Source: Ameyamaea chiangmaiensis (GTDB lineage Bacteria > Pseudomonadota > Alphaproteobacteria > Acetobacterales > Acetobacteraceae). Taken from it: a stretch of DNA of 64,000 nucleotides. Where the stretch lies: the NCBI RefSeq assembly GCF_025995235.1, contig NZ_BAPT01000041.1, positions 1 through 64,000 on the forward strand, read 5' to 3'. Below, one piece after another: positions 41,701-49,018 of the stretch. The notes below the pieces were generated by a model, which did no database searches, was not told the DNA's origin, and saw only the letters and a program-made list of their open reading frames with translations. The position numbers were made by a program, and so were the translations under genes. The stretch's first letter is position 1. The number at the start of each line of letters is the position of its first letter.

Positions 41701-42271
41701 CGAAGTCGGCATCGAACTTTACCAGCAGATGTTGCAGGACGCGGTGACCGATCTGCGCGCCGAACGGGGCCGCGCCCGTGCGGACGACCGGGACTGGACG
41801 CCCACCATCGTGCTCGGGCTGCCGGTTCTGATCCCCGAGGAATACGTGCCCGACCTGCCGGTGCGGCTTGGCCTGTATCGGCGCATCGGCGCGCTGGAGT
41901 CCGCGGCGGAAAACGAGGCGATGCTGGCCGAACTGGTCGACCGGTTCGGCGATGTTCCGGAGCCTTTGAAGAATCTTCTGGACGTTGTGGCACTGAAGCG
42001 GACCTGCAAGCGCTGTGGGATCGAGCGTCTGGAGGTGGGGCCGAAGGGCATGGTGATCCAGTTCCGGGGCAATCATTTCAGCAACCCGGCGGGTCTGGTG
42101 CAGTGGATCGCGACGCGTTCGGGCGAGAATGTGCGCCTGCGCCCGGACCACAAGCTGGCGATTTTGCAGGAGATGACCAACGCGCAGCGTATTCCCCAGG
42201 CGCGCCGGGTCACAAAGGCGCTGGCGGGGTTGCTCAAGACGGAGAAAGCCGACGCTCAGGCGGCGGTTTAA
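38795..42271 (+). CDS. mfd: Transcription-repair coupling factor
   Basis: DNA translocase (1158 aa) that pushes off stalled RNA polymerase and recruits UvrA. Domains in order: UvrB-homology region (to about residue 350, with LPYDRVSPNPSLVAERVAALT and GEFATRGGIFDLYPAG), CarD-like RNA-polymerase-interacting domain (GDLVVHQDYGIGRYDGLE), RecG-like SF2 motor (VCGDVGFGKTEVALRA, IVDEEQHFGV, SATPLPRTLQ, QLRGRVGRGKQRGYAYL) and the C-terminal TRCF domain (LGLPVLIPEEYVPDLPVRLGLYRRI). All helicase motifs are intact. It follows sdhE by two bases and is co-transcribed. uvrD is also in this window. Confidence 0.97.
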   Translation: MADATAPATIWGAPDGFDARLLVRRLGEHDGPLLHIARDDATLARLADLIAWFAPEVDVVRFPAWDCLPYDRVSPNPSLVAERVAALTRLLEPAPRTGRIVLTTVSALTQRVPPRKALEGQSLTVRTGESLDQAFLIELLIANGYTRTDTVMEPGEFATRGGIFDLYPAGEVEPVRLDLFGDEVDNIRRFDPITQRSTKKIGAMVLRPVAEFSLDPASVTRFREGWRDAFGPAATSDPLYEHVSDGRRFAGMEHWISLFHERMDTLFDYLGPVSVSMDYQVPEMLTARLEMIADHFEARKMPSREGEVPYRPLPPHRLYLERSEWSAALAKGPCFALSPFARPDGAPGIDAGGRPGILFARAQDGGSREAVFPALADQARKWAESGRRTYVSAWTRGARERIAHLLAEHGISAVTHDGWPQAAGMEPGPIGLVTLGLERGFTADNVAFVSEQDLLGERIARPPRKRKRADQFIAEASEIAEGDLVVHQDYGIGRYDGLETVSVGAAPHDCLRLMYDGEQKLFLPVENIELLSRFGTDQAGVALDKLGGTSWQSRKAKMKSRIREMAGELIRTAAARALKEAPVMAPAEGVWDEFCARFPFIETDDQSRAIADVLEDMASGRPMDRLVCGDVGFGKTEVALRAAFVAAMSGQQVAVVVPTTLLSRQHFRTFSARFEGLPVNVVQISRMVTAKEATQARRDLKEGRANIVVGTHALLAKGVEFADLGLVIVDEEQHFGVGHKEKLKALQEDVHVLTLSATPLPRTLQLSLSGVREMSLIATPPTDRLAVRTFIMPFDSVVIREAIQRERFRGGQIFCVVPRIEDLDRMAERLRDIVPDARTVQAHGRLTPAELERVMTEFSDGKYDILLSTNIVESGLDMPAVNTLIIHRADMFGLGQLYQLRGRVGRGKQRGYAYLTWPQTHRLSPASEKRLEIMQTLDTLGAGFTLASHDLDLRGAGNLLGDEQSGHIREVGIELYQQMLQDAVTDLRAERGRARADDRDWTPTIVLGLPVLIPEEYVPDLPVRLGLYRRIGALESAAENEAMLAELVDRFGDVPEPLKNLLDVVALKRTCKRCGIERLEVGPKGMVIQFRGNHFSNPAGLVQWIATRSGENVRLRPDHKLAILQEMTNAQRIPQARRVTKALAGLLKTEKADAQAAV

Positions 42272-42340
42272 AAGAACATTAAGGAATGCCGGGCAAGGTG
42301 GCGGACGCTTGATCTTATCAGGAAAGTGACAGGCCACATG

Positions 42341-42601
42341 ATGTCCGGAATTTCGTCCCTTCTTGGCACGTCGTCGACGGGGGGAAGTACCTCTTCGACG
42401 AACCAGTCGTCGTCCTCGTCCTCTTCAACGTCGTCCGCCGACACGACGTCCACGTCGGTCGGTCCCCATGGCGAGATCATCACCACGGTGACCGATGCGC
42501 AGGGCAACATCGTCTTCCGGACCGTCGGCGGTTCGCAGTCGTCGGCTTCGGCGAGCCCGGACAGCAACTCATCCGGCAGTGGTGTCAACGTTTTCGCCTG
42601 A
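42341..42601 (+). CDS. Small Ser/Thr-rich hypothetical protein
   Basis: Protein of 86 aa of low complexity. The N-terminus MSGISSLLG is followed by a long Ser/Thr stretch (residues about 10-45), then a more ordered VGPHGEIITTVTDAQGNIVFRTVGG block, and a second Ser-rich tail ending GVNVFA. The central block looks like a short beta hairpin. The start at 42341 is chosen for the CAGG at good spacing; an ATG three bases earlier is possible. The MSGI-S/G start resembles that of the DUF1217 protein at 48.2 kb, which also has a Ser-rich tail, but homology is not shown. I do not recognise a family. Confidence 0.55.
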   Translation: MSGISSLLGTSSTGGSTSSTNQSSSSSSSTSSADTTSTSVGPHGEIITTVTDAQGNIVFRTVGGSQSSASASPDSNSSGSGVNVFA

Positions 42602-42640
42602 ACCGGCGCACCGTATCGCCGGCTGCAAGCTCTCCTTCTG

Positions 42641-43558
42641 TCAGCGGAGTGGCAGCGGGACGTTGTTGACCGTCAGAACGCCGCCCGTATAGCCGACGGT
42701 CCACCGTGTCATGTCCCCATCGCGGTGGCCGACAAGGCGCGCGATCACCATCGCGGCCGCAGGACGGGTGAGGCCTGCGTCTTGCGCGCGCGTGATCATG
42801 TCCGGGAAATGCTGCGCCGAGAGGTGTCCGGCGGCCGACAATGTATCCGGGTATCCGGTCAGCGTGGTTGATCCGTCGCCGCGCAGGGTGGTCGGTCCCA
42901 TCACGACCGTCAGGTCACGAACGGTCGCCTGGATCGCCTGACTGGGCGCCCCCTTGCCGGCCGTCACCTGCAACAGCGACACCAACGCGCTGGACGGGAT
43001 CGATACGTCGAGTGTGAGGTGATCGGGGTTTAACACATCCGCGCCGGTGCCCGACAGTGTCACATGATCGAACGTCAGTGTCAGTTCGAGGGGGGCGTCG
43101 TCCTGTCCGGCCAGCGTCAGATGTGCCGCGGCCGCGTGGATGGTGACCGGGCCGCTGCGAACGGTCAGGTCCCGCCACGTCAGGTCCGGGCGTGCCCCGG
43201 CAACGATGCTCGTGCCCTCGCTGCGCGCCGTGCGGTCGAACCATGGACCGTGGCACCCCATCGTGTGATGGCCGCTGATCGCCGACAGCAGCGAAACCGA
43301 GGCGATATCCAGCATCTGGGTCAGGGCATCGCCATCAAGCATGTGTCCGTGATCGTCCAGATCGACCCGCGCGGCGTCGAGGCTGGCTTTCCCGTCCGGC
43401 AGCGTCATCGCGTAATGCGCGGCGCCGTAATGGTGGCCTTCGTGCTGCGCGCCGGCGGACGTCGTCTGCGCGCACGACGAAGGAAGGGTGGACTGCGCGG
43501 ACGCGATCGCCGGCGCGCCCAGACCAAGGACAACGACAAGAGCTGAAGATATTCGCAT
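42641..43558 (-). CDS. Exported hypothetical protein (DUF2125-like)
   Basis: Protein of 305 aa with a signal peptide (MRISSALVVVLGLGAPAIASA). The mature part alternates short beta strands with Asp/Thr-rich turns (LDLDDHGHML-like, VTIHAAAAHLTLAG, LTLTFDHVTLSGTGADVL, TTLRGDGSTTLTGYPDTLSAAGHL), compatible with a beta-rich periplasmic protein. The ending GYTGGVLTVNNVPLPLR is like the close of DUF2125 proteins (GG-x-L-x-V-N-x-x-P-L), hence the tentative name. Three Cys residues could form disulfides. The start at 43558 is set by the signal peptide. It converges with the small Ser-rich gene. Confidence 0.62.
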   Translation of the reverse strand: MRISSALVVVLGLGAPAIASAQSTLPSSCAQTTSAGAQHEGHHYGAAHYAMTLPDGKASLDAARVDLDDHGHMLDGDALTQMLDIASVSLLSAISGHHTMGCHGPWFDRTARSEGTSIVAGARPDLTWRDLTVRSGPVTIHAAAAHLTLAGQDDAPLELTLTFDHVTLSGTGADVLNPDHLTLDVSIPSSALVSLLQVTAGKGAPSQAIQATVRDLTVVMGPTTLRGDGSTTLTGYPDTLSAAGHLSAQHFPDMITRAQDAGLTRPAAAMVIARLVGHRDGDMTRWTVGYTGGVLTVNNVPLPLR

Positions 43559-43718
43559 CGCTCTAGTTGGCGCAGCCGACGGGGGTTGCGCAATCGCTCT
43601 GTGGCCAATCATGCACATTTGTCATGGGCATAATGCGGTCCGCCCGCTATCCCCGGTCAGATTTTGTGTCACGCGTCCGGTGGTCGTGGGGCCGGACCGC
43701 ACGGAGCAGGATTCTCGA

Positions 43719-44672
43719 ATGCCCAAGCTCGACCCCTTTCTGATGTGCCTTCTGGGAACGGTTCTTCTGGCGACAGTGGTGCCCTGTTACGGCGTGGCGG
43801 TGCCGTTTTTCAACGGTCTTGCGGTCGCCGTCATCGGGGTCATGTTCTTTCTGCAAGGGGCTCGGCTCGACCGCCGTGCGATCCTGGCCGGGGCGGCCCA
43901 CTGGCGGCTGCACCTGACGATCATGGTCGTAACGTTCGTGGCGTTCCCGCTGCTGGGGCTGGGGCTGCGTGCGCTCGGCCGCCCACTTATGGCGCCGGAG
44001 TTATGGCAGGGGGTGCTGTTCCTGTGTTGCCTGCCGTCCACGGTGCAGTCGTCGATCGCCTTCACGTCCATCGCACGCGGCAACGTGCCCGCGGCGGTGT
44101 GCTCGGCCACGGCGTCGAACATCGTGGGGATTTTCATCACGCCGGTGCTGGTCGGATTGATATTGGCCCGGCATGGCGGCGGGGGCCAGAACCCGGCGGA
44201 GATCGTCTATGAACTGTTGCTGCCGTTCATCGCGGGGCAGGTCATGCAGCCGTTCATCGGCGCCTGGGCGCGCCGGAACAAGGCGCTTTTGTCACTGACG
44301 GACCGGGGATCGATCCTGATCGTCGTCTACACCGCCTTCAGCCACGCGGTGATCGAGGGGCTCTGGCACACAGTGCCACTGGCGTCGCTCGGGATGCTCG
44401 CGATAGTGGACATGGCCGTTCTGGCCATCGTTCTGACGTTGACCGCCCTCGGAAGCCGTTGGCTCGGCTTCAATCGCGCGGACGAGATCACGATCGTGTT
44501 CTGTGGCTCGAAAAAGACGCTGGCGTCAGGGGTGCCGATGGCCAACGTGCTGTTCCCGTCCGCCAGCGTGGGGATGATCGTCCTTCCGCTTATCCTCTAT
44601 CATCAGATTCAACTGTTCGTTTGCGCCGTCTTGGCCAGGCGCTTCGCACGCTCCGCGCCCGATCACCCCTGA
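43719..44672 (+). CDS. SBF-like bile acid:sodium symporter family protein (YfeH type)
   Basis: Inner-membrane protein of 317 aa with nine or ten hydrophobic segments. The family pattern is seen in AVAVIGVMFFLQGARLDRR, FLCCLPSTVQSSIAFTSIARGNVPAAVCSATASNIVGIFITPVL and the late EITIVFCGSKKTLASGVPMANVLFP, which match the SBF-like (PF13593) transporters rather than true bile-acid carriers. The transported solute is not known, though an organic anion with sodium or proton coupling is plausible. GGAGCAGG precedes the ATG at 43719. It diverges from the DUF2125-like gene and overlaps the convergent thioredoxin-fold gene by ten bases. Confidence 0.88.
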   Translation: MPKLDPFLMCLLGTVLLATVVPCYGVAVPFFNGLAVAVIGVMFFLQGARLDRRAILAGAAHWRLHLTIMVVTFVAFPLLGLGLRALGRPLMAPELWQGVLFLCCLPSTVQSSIAFTSIARGNVPAAVCSATASNIVGIFITPVLVGLILARHGGGGQNPAEIVYELLLPFIAGQVMQPFIGAWARRNKALLSLTDRGSILIVVYTAFSHAVIEGLWHTVPLASLGMLAIVDMAVLAIVLTLTALGSRWLGFNRADEITIVFCGSKKTLASGVPMANVLFPSASVGMIVLPLILYHQIQLFVCAVLARRFARSAPDHP

Positions 44673-45385
44673 CGCGCAGGGCCTGCTCCCTCCATCAGGG
44701 ACAGCCGGACGAGCGTGCCCAGCACCGTCTCGTCCTGCAATCCCGCGATCGCCATACCGCCGGCGACCAGACACGGAGCACCCGGAAGGCCACGCCGTTG
44801 TGCCAGACCGTGATCGCCCATGACTTCACCCAGGCAGGCATCGGATTCAAGCATGGCCAACGTCTCCCCCGGGGGGGCCAGAGCCAGTTCCCCCGCCAGG
44901 GTAGCGAGAACAGACGGGTCGCCGATATCCAGTCCATCGGCGAAGTGGGCCGTGAAAAGGCGCATCGCCAGAGCGGAGAGACGCGACGGTGGTGCGGCGT
45001 TGCGCAACCAGATCAGAACGCGATGGGCGTTCATGGTCGACGGTATGCGCACCATCGACTCAAACTCTATCGTCAGGCCTTCGGCCCGCGAGAGTTCGGC
45101 GAAGAACAGGTAAAACCGACGTGCGCGGCTTTCGCTGCCGAACTTTCGGATACTGTATCCCGCGCGGGTCAGGCCGTGGGGCGGCAGGAACGGGTCCAGC
45201 AAAAAAGGTCGCCAGAGAGGGTAAAGCCGTCCGGCGGCCTCGGGCTTCTCGGCTTCTATCGTGGCGAGCACACGCATAAGCCGCGCACTGCCCAGAAATG
45301 ACCATGGGCAGGTCAGGTCGAAAAAATTTTCGACGTAAGCGGTAGCCTGCCCGGCGGGCGGCCGCACGGATGCCACCATGTTCAT
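44663..45385 (-). CDS. DsbA-family thioredoxin-fold protein with a CxxS site
   Basis: Protein of 240 aa resembling the FrnE/2-hydroxychromene-2-carboxylate isomerase branch of the DsbA superfamily. The N-terminal strand YVENFFDLTCPWSFLGSARL carries a CPWS motif (Cys26, Ser29) where FrnE proteins have CPWC, so disulfide oxidation with a CxxC is not possible; a glutathione-dependent or monothiol role would fit. Later parts are WRPFLLDPFLPP, STMNAHRVLIWL and the GLPGAPCLVAGG cis-Pro-like loop. There is no signal peptide, so it is cytoplasmic. It overlaps the SBF-like gene tail to tail by ten bases. Confidence 0.75.
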   Translation of the reverse strand: MNMVASVRPPAGQATAYVENFFDLTCPWSFLGSARLMRVLATIEAEKPEAAGRLYPLWRPFLLDPFLPPHGLTRAGYSIRKFGSESRARRFYLFFAELSRAEGLTIEFESMVRIPSTMNAHRVLIWLRNAAPPSRLSALAMRLFTAHFADGLDIGDPSVLATLAGELALAPPGETLAMLESDACLGEVMGDHGLAQRRGLPGAPCLVAGGMAIAGLQDETVLGTLVRLSLMEGAGPARQG

Positions 45386-45464
45386 GGTCGCATGTTACGG
45401 TCCCGTCTGCCGGGCAGGCCAGAAGTTTATCGAAGGTCTGTCGCCGTGGTGAGGCCAAAACGGC

Positions 45465-46490
45465 TCACGATTGCGATTGCGACTGTCCCGTGGGCAAGGG
45501 GGCCGCTGCGGCTTCGTGCGGCCAGAATGCCGTGGCGATGTCGGTCTGAACGCCCTGAAGCTCCACCTGCACCCAATCCATGAACTCGTGCAGCCCGCGA
45601 ATGAGGATCTGTTGCGCGGTCTGTCCATCCAGAATGGCCCGCACGCCATGAACGCGCTCGATAATCGGGGCGGCCTGACGCAGGCCGTAATCGGTGCGCA
45701 GGGCGCTCAGCGACAAGGCGAGTTGCCGCAGGGCGGTTGAGACGGAGCGGGGGAAGCTGTCGTTTTTCAACAGGAAACCGACAACCGTTCCGGGGGTGAG
45801 GTCACGCGGCAACAGTCTGCGGAACGCGTGATAGCCGGCGGCGGCGCGCAGGACGGCGGTCCACTGGCTGATATCGACCGGCGAGCCGACCATCGCACCG
45901 GGTCGCAGCAGCGTGTGGTATTTGATGTCGATCAGCCGTGTGGCCTGGTCCGCGCGTTCGAGGCTGCGTCCGATCATGTGGAAGTGCCAAGCTTGATCGC
46001 GATAGAGCGTACCGTCGGTGATACCGGCCTGCGTCTGGCACTCGCGCTTTATGCGGGCGCACAGCGCGGAGATCTGGTTCTGCCGCGCATGTTCGGGCGA
46101 CAGGCTGCGGATGAAGTTGGTGAACATATTGAGTTGCACCCACATCTCGGTCGAGATCAGCGGACGCACGGCGCGGGCGTTCTCGCGCGCAGCGTGGGCG
46201 AGACTGACGATCGAGTTGGGGTTATCGCGCGCGCTGACGTAGAAGTTGATTACCGACTCTGCGTTGATGGTCGTGCTGTACGAGGCGAACCGTTCCGAAT
46301 CCGCGTTGATTTCGATGATGCTTTGCCAGCCGTTTGCGGTGCTGCCGGTGCGGACGAATGTCTCCGTCACGTCGATCAAACGGGCGAGATTTTCAATCCG
46401 TTCCATATAACGCGCCAGCCACAACATGCACTCCGCATAGCGCGAGAGCAGGTCATTACCGGCCCGGAGAGGGGTGGACACCGTCGTCAT
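45465..46490 (-). CDS. Alpha-E domain protein (DUF403)
   Basis: Mostly helical protein of 341 aa. LLSRYAECMLWLARYMERIENLARLIDVTETF is the conserved opening of alpha-E proteins; later landmarks are ARDNPNSIVSLAHAARENARAVR, WHFHMIGRSLERADQATRLIDIKYHTLL and SPVDISQWTAVLRAAAGYHAFRR. The family is nearly always encoded next to circularly permuted ATP-grasp proteins and is thought to form part of a peptide-modifying or peptide-synthesising complex, without proven function. Its ATG overlaps the stop of the ATP-grasp gene by four bases (ATGA), so the two products are coupled. Confidence 0.9.
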   Translation of the reverse strand: MTTVSTPLRAGNDLLSRYAECMLWLARYMERIENLARLIDVTETFVRTGSTANGWQSIIEINADSERFASYSTTINAESVINFYVSARDNPNSIVSLAHAARENARAVRPLISTEMWVQLNMFTNFIRSLSPEHARQNQISALCARIKRECQTQAGITDGTLYRDQAWHFHMIGRSLERADQATRLIDIKYHTLLRPGAMVGSPVDISQWTAVLRAAAGYHAFRRLLPRDLTPGTVVGFLLKNDSFPRSVSTALRQLALSLSALRTDYGLRQAAPIIERVHGVRAILDGQTAQQILIRGLHEFMDWVQVELQGVQTDIATAFWPHEAAAAPLPTGQSQSQS

Positions 46491-47956
46491 GATGCCAGCA
46501 CCCATGTGTCCTTGGAGCCGCCGCCCTGTGACGAGTTGACGACCAGAGAGCCCTTGCGCAGGGCCACGCGAGACAGGCCGCCCGGCAGAACCCAGGTCGA
46601 CCGCCCCGTAACGGCGAACGGCCGTAGATCGACGTGACGCTTTTCCAGCCCATTGTCGCACAGGGTGGGTGCGACAGACAGCTTGACCACCGGCTGGCTT
46701 ATGTAATTGGCCGGGTTGGCGAGCAGCGTCTTGCGAAACGACTCGATCTCGTCCCGGGTCGCGTGGGGGCCGATGATCATGCCATATCCGCCGGACTCGC
46801 CGACCGGTTTGACCACCAGATCGGCCAGATTGTCGAGTGTGTACTGAAGGCCCTCTGCCTCGCCGCAGATATGGGTGGGCACGTTTTGCAAAATCGGCTC
46901 TTCGTTGAGGTAATAGCGGATGATGCGCGGCAGATAGGCGTAGATCGCCTTGTCGTCCGCGACGCCGGTGCCGACGGCGTTGGCCAGGGTCACGTTGCCG
47001 GCGCGATAGGCGCGCACGATGCCAGGGACGCCCAAAAGACTGTCCGGATTAAAACATTCGGGGTCGAGAAACGCATCATCCAGACGACGATAGATCGTAT
47101 GGACTGGCCGGAGGCCGCCAATGGTCCGCATGAACACCCGGTCGTTCTGCACGACCAGATCGCGCCCTTCGACCAGCGGCACGCCCATCTCGCGCGCCAG
47201 AAACACGTGCTCAAAATACGCGGAATTGAAAATCCCGGGCGACAGCAGCACGACCTGCGGATCGCTGGCCCAGTCCGGCGCGACTTCGGCCAGCGCGGCC
47301 TGAAGCTGAAGGCCGTACTCGCCGACCGGGCGCAGGTCGAGACCGTCCGCCAGATCGGGCATGACGCGCAGCATCATCTGCCGGTTTTCCAGCACGTAGG
47401 AGACACCAGAAGGTGTGCGCGCATTGTCCTCCAGCACCAGAAAGGCACCGTGCTCGTCACGAATGATGTCCGTGCCGCAAATATGGACGTATGTGCCGCC
47501 CGGAACGTCCAGACCCCGCATCACCGGACGGTAATTCGGATTGCCATGCACGAGTGCCGTGGGCACGACGCCGTCCCGCAGGATGGCGCCATCGTGGTAG
47601 ATGTCCCACAGGAAGCGGTTAAGGGCGGCGACGCGCTGGCGCACGCCGGCCTCCACATGCGCCCACTCGGCGGCGGTGATGATTCGCGGGATCAGGTCGA
47701 ACGGCAGGATGCGGTCGATGGACTCGCGCTCGGTATAGACCGTGAAGGTGATCCCGAGGTTGAAGAGTTCGGCTTCGGCAGCGCTCGCACGCTGGCGCAG
47801 CTGGGCAAGGTCGAAATGATCAAGCCGCTGGACTAGGGATGCGATCTCCGGTGGGGGCGGTTCGCCCCGGTGCATCATCTCACAGAAGTAGTCGCCGGCG
47901 TCGTAGTCTGCCAGCGCGCCCGATATGACGGGTCGCGAGGAGGGAGATGTGGTCAT
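46487..47956 (-). CDS. Circularly permuted type 2 ATP-grasp protein (DUF404/DUF407)
   Basis: Predicted amide-ligase-like enzyme of about 489 aa. Typical blocks are FNLGITFTVYTERESIDRILPFDLIPRII, ALNRFLWDIYHDG, ILRDGVVP, MRGLDVPGGTYVHICGTDIIR, the ATP-grasp core FLVLEDNARTPSGVSYVLENR, LLSPGIFNSAYFEHVFLAREMGVPLVEGRDLVV, DDKAIYAYLPRIIRYYL and VVKPVGESGGYGMIIGP. It probably joins an amino group to a carboxylate with ATP, but the substrate is unknown. The start is uncertain among ATGs at 47956, 47977 and 47995. The alpha-E gene follows with a four-base overlap; the transglutaminase gene that often completes this cluster is absent. Confidence 0.9.
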   Translation of the reverse strand: MTTSPSSRPVISGALADYDAGDYFCEMMHRGEPPPPEIASLVQRLDHFDLAQLRQRASAAEAELFNLGITFTVYTERESIDRILPFDLIPRIITAAEWAHVEAGVRQRVAALNRFLWDIYHDGAILRDGVVPTALVHGNPNYRPVMRGLDVPGGTYVHICGTDIIRDEHGAFLVLEDNARTPSGVSYVLENRQMMLRVMPDLADGLDLRPVGEYGLQLQAALAEVAPDWASDPQVVLLSPGIFNSAYFEHVFLAREMGVPLVEGRDLVVQNDRVFMRTIGGLRPVHTIYRRLDDAFLDPECFNPDSLLGVPGIVRAYRAGNVTLANAVGTGVADDKAIYAYLPRIIRYYLNEEPILQNVPTHICGEAEGLQYTLDNLADLVVKPVGESGGYGMIIGPHATRDEIESFRKTLLANPANYISQPVVKLSVAPTLCDNGLEKRHVDLRPFAVTGRSTWVLPGGLSRVALRKGSLVVNSSQGGGSKDTWVLAS

Positions 47957-48180
47957 GATGTTCGGTTCCGACCGCATGAAGGCGGGAACCGGCACGAGGA
48001 TGGCATGCGGAGGCTCCTCGTCGACGCGTCTGTTGTTCCATTAGCGAAGCAAGAAACACGCGCCGCGCCAAGAGAAAAAGTGTCGATTTCGTCGCGTGGC
48101 CGTGCGTTGGGGTATGCGTTAACCCGATGTTAGGCATCTGATCGCCATGGTTGCGGCATGTCTGGTCTGGAGAGACGACA

Positions 48181-49002
48181 ATGAGCGGGATCGGGGGCAT
48201 TTCGGCGGTCGGGCAATACCTGCTCGATACGAAGGACGAGGCGGCATCGGTCGAGACGTTCACCAGAACCGATACGTCGGACATGTCTCTGGTCAAGACA
48301 TTTCAGACGACCGCGTCCTCGATCACCAGCGCCAAGGACCTGCTGGACAACTACGCCGCGATGAAGGTGGTGCTGGGCGCCTATGGCCTCTCGTCGCTTT
48401 CCATGCAGACGGCCGTTCTCAAGCAGCTGATGACGCAGGATCCCACCTCGACAAAGTCGCTGGCCCAGCGATCAGGCAACACGGCATGGCAGGCGTTTGC
48501 TAAGGCGTTCTCGGACTGGTCGACACCACCCTTCGCGGACTCCACGGCTGTGCAGTCGATCGTGACGGGATATATGACCGGGCAGTTCGAGGCGTCGGAG
48601 GGGAAAGCGGTCCCGGGTCTGGGAAATGCGCTGTATTTCACGCGCACGATCTCGGGCGTCAGCACACTGGCCGAAGTGATGTCCGACCCGACCTTGCTGA
48701 AGGTGGTGGAGACCGTGAACGGCTATGACCCGACACAGTTCGGGGCACTGGATTACGACCAGCAGGTCCAGATGCTCAAGGACAAGGTCAATTTCGACGA
48801 CTTCTCGACCCCCGCCAAGATCAGGACCTATGCGGAGCGCTATCTGGCGACGCTGCAGTTCAATCCGCAGCCCGAAACGCAGACGCCCAGCCTGCTCACG
48901 CTGTATGGGTCGGATGGGAGCGACTCCGGAATCCTCGCGCTTTTCGGAGCTGGTTCGTCGTCCTCATCCACCTCGTCGCCGCTGCTCACACTGTTCGGCT
49001 AG
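48181..49002 (+). CDS. DUF1217 family protein with Leu-Phe-Gly-rich tail
   Basis: Protein of 273 aa. The body matches DUF1217, a family linked to alphaproteobacterial flagella: VGQYLLDTKDEAASVETFTRT, TSAKDLLDNYAAMKVVLGAYGL, RSGNTAWQAFAKAFSDW and a second copy-like part VMSDPTLLKVVETVNGYDPTQFGALDYD with FSTPAKIRTYAERYLATLQF. The tail has three similar pieces, SLLTLYG, ILALFG and PLLTLFG, separated by Gly/Ser/Asp spacers, and the last ends the protein. GGAGAG precedes the ATG at 48181. There is no signal peptide and no flagellar gene nearby. Role unknown. Confidence 0.8.
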   Translation: MSGIGGISAVGQYLLDTKDEAASVETFTRTDTSDMSLVKTFQTTASSITSAKDLLDNYAAMKVVLGAYGLSSLSMQTAVLKQLMTQDPTSTKSLAQRSGNTAWQAFAKAFSDWSTPPFADSTAVQSIVTGYMTGQFEASEGKAVPGLGNALYFTRTISGVSTLAEVMSDPTLLKVVETVNGYDPTQFGALDYDQQVQMLKDKVNFDDFSTPAKIRTYAERYLATLQFNPQPETQTPSLLTLYGSDGSDSGILALFGAGSSSSSTSSPLLTLFG

Positions 49003-49018
49003 GGCCCGGCAGGACGCC

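Noticed and set aside
42603..42622. Hairpin CCGGCG/CGCCGG after the Ser-rich gene
   Set aside because: Six pairs with an eight-base loop and no following T-run; common by chance at this GC content.
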